Assembly: GCF_018476525.1 (NCBI RefSeq)
Contig: NZ_JAHCST010000004.1
Coordinates: 1 to 64,000, forward strand
Direction of reading: 5' to 3'
DNA from: Acrocarpospora catenulata
Lineage (GTDB): Bacteria; Actinomycetota; Actinomycetes; Streptosporangiales; Streptosporangiaceae
DNA length: 64,000 nucleotides
The translations under genes were made by a program, and so were the position numbers. Shown piece by piece: positions 60,167 through 64,000 of the stretch. The notes under the pieces are model-generated. The model was not told the origin of the DNA. It ran no database searches and saw only the letters and a program-made list of their open reading frames with translations. How positions within the stretch are numbered: the stretch's first letter is position 1; each line of letters starts with the position of its first letter.

Positions 60167-60832
60167 GAACCGGCGGACGGCCTCGGCGAACTCGCGCGGG
60201 CGTTCCAGGACGGCGGCGTGCTTGCCGTCCAGCCAGGTCAGCTCGGAGTCCGCGATGTGCTCGTGCAGCCAGCGGGCGGCCTCGGTGAACGGCGACAGGT
60301 CGTCCACGCCGCAGACGACCAGCGTGGGGGCCTGGATGGTGAGCGCGGTGGTGTCGGCGGTCTCCAGGGCCTCGCAGGCGCGGGCGTACCCTTCGGGGTC
60401 CATGGCCAGGAAACGTTCCCTGACGCGCAGGGCGGCCGGGCTCGTACGTTCGGTGAACCACATGGCGGCCATCGGATCGGCCAGTTCCGCCAAGCCGCGT
60501 TCGCGCGCGATGATCGCGCGTTCCCGCCACATCTCCCGCATGAACGACGGGTAGACGGCGACCGTGCTCACCAGCACGAGCCGATCCACCAGATCGGGCC
60601 GCCTGGCCGCGATCTCCTGCGCGACCAGGCCCCCGAGGGACAACCCCGCCAGGTGCACCCGCTCCCCGGCCAGTACGTCGATCACGGCATCGGCGAATCC
60701 GCTGATCCCCCCGGACTCCAGGCAGGGAGCCGAACCGTGGCCCGGCAGGTCGAGCGCCAACGCGTCCGCGAACATGCCGTCCCAGAAGCCCCCGTCCACC
60801 CCAAGCGGATGGAGGAGGACGAGCCGCGTCAT
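60161..60832 (-). CDS. Alpha/beta hydrolase
   Basis: A 223-residue alpha/beta-hydrolase. Nucleophile elbow GLSLGG (VHLAGLSLGGLVAQEIAARR), oxyanion region LLHPLGVDGGFWDG, acid in VCGVDDLSPF and catalytic His in WLDGKHAAVLERP. It resembles 3-oxoadipate enol-lactonase (PcaD)-like enzymes. The ATG overlaps the CMD gene stop. Last gene of a three-gene operon, so it may hydrolyse a lactone or ester made by the monooxygenase. Confidence 0.87.
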   Translation of the reverse strand: MTRLVLLHPLGVDGGFWDGMFADALALDLPGHGSAPCLESGGISGFADAVIDVLAGERVHLAGLSLGGLVAQEIAARRPDLVDRLVLVSTVAVYPSFMREMWRERAIIARERGLAELADPMAAMWFTERTSPAALRVRERFLAMDPEGYARACEALETADTTALTIQAPTLVVCGVDDLSPFTEAARWLHEHIADSELTWLDGKHAAVLERPREFAEAVRRFL

Positions 60833-61377
60833 CGGTCCGGCAGCCGCGCCCCGCCCGGCGGAGGCGGGGTGCGCGCGACGTTCATGACCATGGCCAGCGT
60901 GGTGTAGTACCCGGCGGTGGCCACCGCCGCGACCACCTGCTCCTCCCCCAGGGCTGCCAGCGCGGCGCCGTACGCCTGGTCACCGACGCCTCCGGTGCGC
61001 TGCAACTCGTCGATCAGATCCCAGACCAGGCGAAGCTCCGGCCGTCCCGCCGCCGGGGGCAGCCCTTGGCCGACGCTCTCGACGGCCTCGGCCGGAACCC
61101 CGGTGGCCAGGGCGATCGGATGGTGGAAGGCCCACTCGAACTCCTGGTCCCAGCGCCGGGCCACGGTCAGGATGACCAGCTCGCGCAGGTCGTCGTCGAG
61201 CGCGCCGCCGAACCGGAGGTGCTCGCCGACCAGTTGCAGCCGGGTCATCAGCTCCGGGCTGCGCAGCAGCGGCACGAACGGGCCGGAGATCTCGCCGCGC
61301 GGCCCGGCCGTGATGCACTTGACGGCCTCCCGCTGCGCCTCGGTCAGTTCCGGCGGGAACGGCAGGCGGTCGCTCAT
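60829..61377 (-). CDS. Carboxymuconolactone decarboxylase family protein
   Basis: A 182-residue CMD/AhpD-fold protein (GPRGEISGPFVPLLRSPELM, LRELVILTVARRWDQEFEWA, HHPIALATGVPAEAV, VAAVATAGYYTTLAMVMNV). The CxxC of AhpD peroxidases is absent; E-W-x-x-H-H is seen instead, as in the non-redox branch. It overlaps both neighbours by 4 bases (ATGA). The reaction is unknown. Confidence 0.87.
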   Translation of the reverse strand: MSDRLPFPPELTEAQREAVKCITAGPRGEISGPFVPLLRSPELMTRLQLVGEHLRFGGALDDDLRELVILTVARRWDQEFEWAFHHPIALATGVPAEAVESVGQGLPPAAGRPELRLVWDLIDELQRTGGVGDQAYGAALAALGEEQVVAAVATAGYYTTLAMVMNVARTPPPPGGARLPDR

Positions 61378-62474
61378 CGGGCCCCGATCCCGGCGTTGAC
61401 CGCCGGCATGACCTTCTGCGCCATCAACTCCATGGAGCGCCGGGCCAGCTGCGGGTCCACCCAGTCGAGCCCCGCGTAGACCAGTTCGCCGAAGTCCCCG
61501 GTCTGCTCGCGGAAGGCGAGGATCTGCTCGGCCACCGACTCCGGCGTGCCGGTGATGACCAGGCGGTCCAGCACGTAGTCGAGGGTGATCTCCTCGTCCG
61601 GCTGGTCGCGGTGGGTCTTGAACAGGCCCAACCGGCCGATCTTCCGCATCTTCGTGAGCATCTGCGCGTAGTAGAAGCGGTAGGGGCTGGTGGCGTCCGC
61701 CCGGCCGTACCGTTCGGCCACCCGGGCGTCGTCAGCCACGAAGACGGTCCTGGCGATGCGCCAGTCGGCCGGGTCCGCCACGGCCCCGACGGCCTGCTTG
61801 CCCTCCACGTAGTTGGGCCAGTGCGTGGCCACCCACTGCGGCAGCAGGAAGTTGGCCGAGAGCGGGTGGAAGTCCCGCCGTCCCATCGCCACCACGCCCT
61901 TGGAGTACGGCGCGACCACCGTGCCCACGATTTCGGGGCGCGGCTCCTGGAACGGCTTGGGCAGCACCCCCACGCCCAGGTCCAGGTCGATGGTGGACTC
62001 CGTGGTCACCTTGAACCGGTTGCCGGGCAGCTCGATCCGGTACGGCGGCTCACCCTCCCAGATCGCGGTGATCACGTCGATCGCCTCGGCGAAGAGCTGG
62101 TTGCGGTCCTCGTCCAGGATGCCCAGCACCTCCGCGTCCGACGGCAGCGCGCCGGGGCTCACCCCGAGGATGAACCGCCCGCCCGACAGATGGTCGAACA
62201 TCGCCGAGTTCGCGGCCACCAGCACCGGATGCTGCTGGGACAGGTTGGTGGTGCCGGTGGCCAGGCGGATCCGCTCGGTGTCGGAGATCAGCGTGGCCAG
62301 GAAGAGCAGGCTGTTGGTGATGTTCTCGTGCTTGTCGGTGAGGTGTTCCCCGATGAAGGCGTCGTGGAAGCCCAGGCGGTCGGCGAGGATCACCGCGTCC
62401 CGGTCCTCGGTCAGCGTCTCGCGCCAGGACCGGCCGAGCGGGTGGAGCGGCATCGAGAAGTAGCCGAGTCTCAT
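61374..62474 (-). CDS. LLM-class flavin-dependent monooxygenase
   Basis: A 366-residue bacterial-luciferase-like enzyme: MRLGYFSMPLHPLGRSWRET, ADRLGFHDAFIGEHLTDKHE, RIRLATGTTNLSQQHPVLVA, LSGGRFILGVSPGALPSDAE, and the C-terminal GTPESVAEQILAFREQTG. Members use FMNH2 supplied by a separate reductase; the fused reductase at 56488 is the likely source. First gene of the operon. The organic substrate cannot be predicted. Confidence 0.9.
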   Translation of the reverse strand: MRLGYFSMPLHPLGRSWRETLTEDRDAVILADRLGFHDAFIGEHLTDKHENITNSLLFLATLISDTERIRLATGTTNLSQQHPVLVAANSAMFDHLSGGRFILGVSPGALPSDAEVLGILDEDRNQLFAEAIDVITAIWEGEPPYRIELPGNRFKVTTESTIDLDLGVGVLPKPFQEPRPEIVGTVVAPYSKGVVAMGRRDFHPLSANFLLPQWVATHWPNYVEGKQAVGAVADPADWRIARTVFVADDARVAERYGRADATSPYRFYYAQMLTKMRKIGRLGLFKTHRDQPDEEITLDYVLDRLVITGTPESVAEQILAFREQTGDFGELVYAGLDWVDPQLARRSMELMAQKVMPAVNAGIGAR

Positions 62475-62812
62475 CGCGTCGTCTCCCTTGTCGGATGTAC
62501 GCGAAGAGTCAACGCCGCAGGCCGTACGGGCACAGTGGCGCGCCCTGTGAAATCCGGCTCCGACCGCTGACGCGAAGTGTCATAGGCCCCAAGCAGCAAC
62601 AATTTAACAACATCGGACGATCGGCACAGAGCGCCAATTAACACCCGCGTTACAGTCTGCGGCACCGTCCCCGGCCAAAAATCACGCGAACTGACAGTGC
62701 GTCCTGAAGGGCGCGTCAGTCTAATCGGTGACACGCGTCACAGGTCCAGCGGCCCCGTGCTCCCCCGGTGACGCCGAGGCCACAGCGGCTCGCGAGAAGG
62801 GCAGACGCCGGT
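62475..62812. promoter_or_regulatory. Divergent control region with palindrome
   Basis: About 340 bases between the monooxygenase and the ABC binding-protein gene, with a less GC-rich part at 62590-62645. A 14-base inverted repeat, GTGACACGCGTCAC (62729-62742), is a candidate operator for the GntR-type or PucR regulator. This is inference from symmetry. Confidence 0.4.
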
Positions 62813-63869
62813 GAGAACCAAATTCAAGATCATATTAGCGGCCTCGACGGTGGCGGCGTTCACGGCCGCGTGCGGCGGCGGTGGGACCGGCGCTTCCGGA
62901 GGCGGTGCCGACCCCAAGGTCATCCGCTTCGCGTTCGCCCCCGACCCCGTCTGGGACCTGATGAAACAGGCCGGGACCATCCAGAAGTGGGAGCAGGAGA
63001 ACAACGCCCGCATCGAGACCAGTACGACTTGGGACGAGTTCACCTACTTCGCCGGCGGCCACGGCGACATCGTCTCCATGGCCACCCAGGAGACCCCGGT
63101 CCTGGAGGCCGAAACCAAGATCAAGACGGTCACCTTCGGCAAGTACAACTACCAGCGGGTCCCGCTCTTCCGCCGAGCCGGGGACCCGTACAGGACACTG
63201 GCCGACATCCCCAAGGGCTCCAAGATCTGCGTGTCAGGACCCACGTCCAACACCGGATTCTGGACCCTCGCCGCCAACCGCATGCACAACCTGGACTATC
63301 GGGTCGGCGGTGGCGACTTCAACCTCCTCGTCAACGACCACTTCGTCAACCCCACCAACCTGCTCCGCGGCGACTGCGAGGCCGCGGCGATCATCCCCGA
63401 GGCCGCGGTGCCCCAGATGCGCCGGGGCGAGCTGGAGATCATGTACGACGGCAAGCTGCCCTTCCAGCTCTACCAGGAGTTCGCCCCCAGCAACGACGGC
63501 AAGCTGCACGTCTCCGGCAACAACTTCGTGGCCACCGAGAAGTGGTTCGACGCCAACCGGGACCTGGCGGTGAAGTTCCTGGAGCTCTGGCAGACCGGCA
63601 TCGACATGTGGAAGCAGCAGAAGGCCGAGACCGTCAAGAAGTTCCCGCAGCACTTCTCGGTGGAGTCCGCCGAGGACATCGCGTACATCACCGAGTTCGT
63701 CAGCGGGGACAAGGACTGGTTCGTGGACAGCGTCTTCCTCACCGAGGACTGGATCAAGGTCGAGACCGAGATCTGGGACCTGATGAAGGCCCTGCACCCC
63801 GACAACCACAACTACCTGGCGGCCGACGCGCCGAAGCCCCGGTTCGTCGCCCTCACCCCCAGCAACTAG
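62811..63869 (+). CDS. ABC transporter substrate-binding lipoprotein (NMT1/SsuA-like)
   Basis: A 352-residue lipoprotein; signal MRTKFKIILAASTVAAFTAAC with lipobox cysteine at residue 21, then a Gly/Ser-rich linker. The binding domain follows the aliphatic sulfonate/nitrate/taurine type (VIRFAFAPDPVWDLMKQAGT, WDEFTYFAGGHGDIVSMATQ, IPKGSKICVSGPTSNTGFWT). GTG start at 62811. It is followed by a permease gene and divergent from the monooxygenase, suggesting uptake of the monooxygenase substrate. Confidence 0.87.
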   Translation: MRTKFKIILAASTVAAFTAACGGGGTGASGGGADPKVIRFAFAPDPVWDLMKQAGTIQKWEQENNARIETSTTWDEFTYFAGGHGDIVSMATQETPVLEAETKIKTVTFGKYNYQRVPLFRRAGDPYRTLADIPKGSKICVSGPTSNTGFWTLAANRMHNLDYRVGGGDFNLLVNDHFVNPTNLLRGDCEAAAIIPEAAVPQMRRGELEIMYDGKLPFQLYQEFAPSNDGKLHVSGNNFVATEKWFDANRDLAVKFLELWQTGIDMWKQQKAETVKKFPQHFSVESAEDIAYITEFVSGDKDWFVDSVFLTEDWIKVETEIWDLMKALHPDNHNYLAADAPKPRFVALTPSN

Positions 63870-63879
63870 AGGAGAGCCC

Positions 63880-64000
63880 GTGTCGACCGCCGTCGCCCCC
63901 ACCACGAGCCCGCCACGCCGGGCCAGCCAGGCGGAACTGGCCAGGAAAGCCCAGCGCAGGGACCGGATCAAGGCGTGGGGCTGGCGGCTGGCCGGCTACC
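63880..64000 (+). CDS. ABC transporter permease, N-terminal fragment (cut by window edge)
   Basis: GTG start with AGAGGAG upstream, 10 bp after the binding-protein stop. The 40 visible residues are a basic cytosolic N-terminus (ASQAELARKAQRRDRIKAWG) leading to the first hydrophobic turn. Identity as the permease rests on gene order only. Confidence 0.6.
   Translation, partial: MSTAVAPTTSPPRRASQAELARKAQRRDRIKAWGWRLAGY

Overview
The window is GC-rich actinomycete DNA. Codon third positions are almost always G or C, GTG starts are common, and neighbouring genes often overlap by 4 bases (ATGA or GTGA). Class E and class F sortases, an LAKTG-type sorting signal, PspC, beta-propeller and DUF72 proteins and the tRNA layout fit a filamentous actinobacterium, probably of the Streptosporangiales. 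That placement is inference; no marker gene settles it.

Left end (1-12.4 kb): a cut-off ISAs1-type transposase and gene debris, tRNA-Lys, then housekeeping-type genes (acyl-CoA dehydrogenase, PspC, MFS exporter, zincin, metallophosphoesterase). A tRNA-Glu/Asp/Phe cluster follows. The 3' half of tRNA-Phe and its terminator are repeated 821 bp downstream, and a small toxin-antitoxin-like pair lies between the copies. A MATE exporter, small unknown genes, a DUF72 protein and a secreted beta-propeller phytase-like protein complete this part.

Candidate new system (12.9-19.6 kb): a TIGR04141/DUF6119-like gene is divergent from a tightly coupled operon. The operon holds a coiled-coil protein, a Cas4/RecB-like nuclease with an Fe-S-type cysteine pattern, an unknown protein and an SF1 helicase. 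Nuclease plus helicase resembles a split Dna2. Between the first two large genes lies a 62-bp tandem repeat that creates four micro-ORFs, each ending in an ATGA overlap with the next start.

Cell-surface region (19.6-51.5 kb): a phosphate ABC operon (pstC-pstA-pstB, then pstS) is interrupted by a TnpB element whose right end meets the pstB stop codon. Two more PstS-like secreted proteins, two Ig-module proteins, three sortase-fold proteins (one without any cysteine), a Wzx-Wzz fusion, a Wzy-like polymerase, glycosyltransferases, an acyltransferase and two sulfotransferases suggest a surface glycopolymer, possibly sulfated, and its display apparatus.

Right end (51.7-64 kb): a very large assimilatory nitrate reductase fused to a flavoprotein reductase, carrying two Gly-rich repeat insertions. 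After it comes a probable catabolic cluster: a flavin reductase fused to a GntR-type regulator, a Gfo/Idh/MocA dehydrogenase, a PucR regulator, an operon of luciferase-like monooxygenase, CMD-family protein and alpha/beta hydrolase, and the start of an ABC importer operon. All functions are read from motifs; no database search was run.
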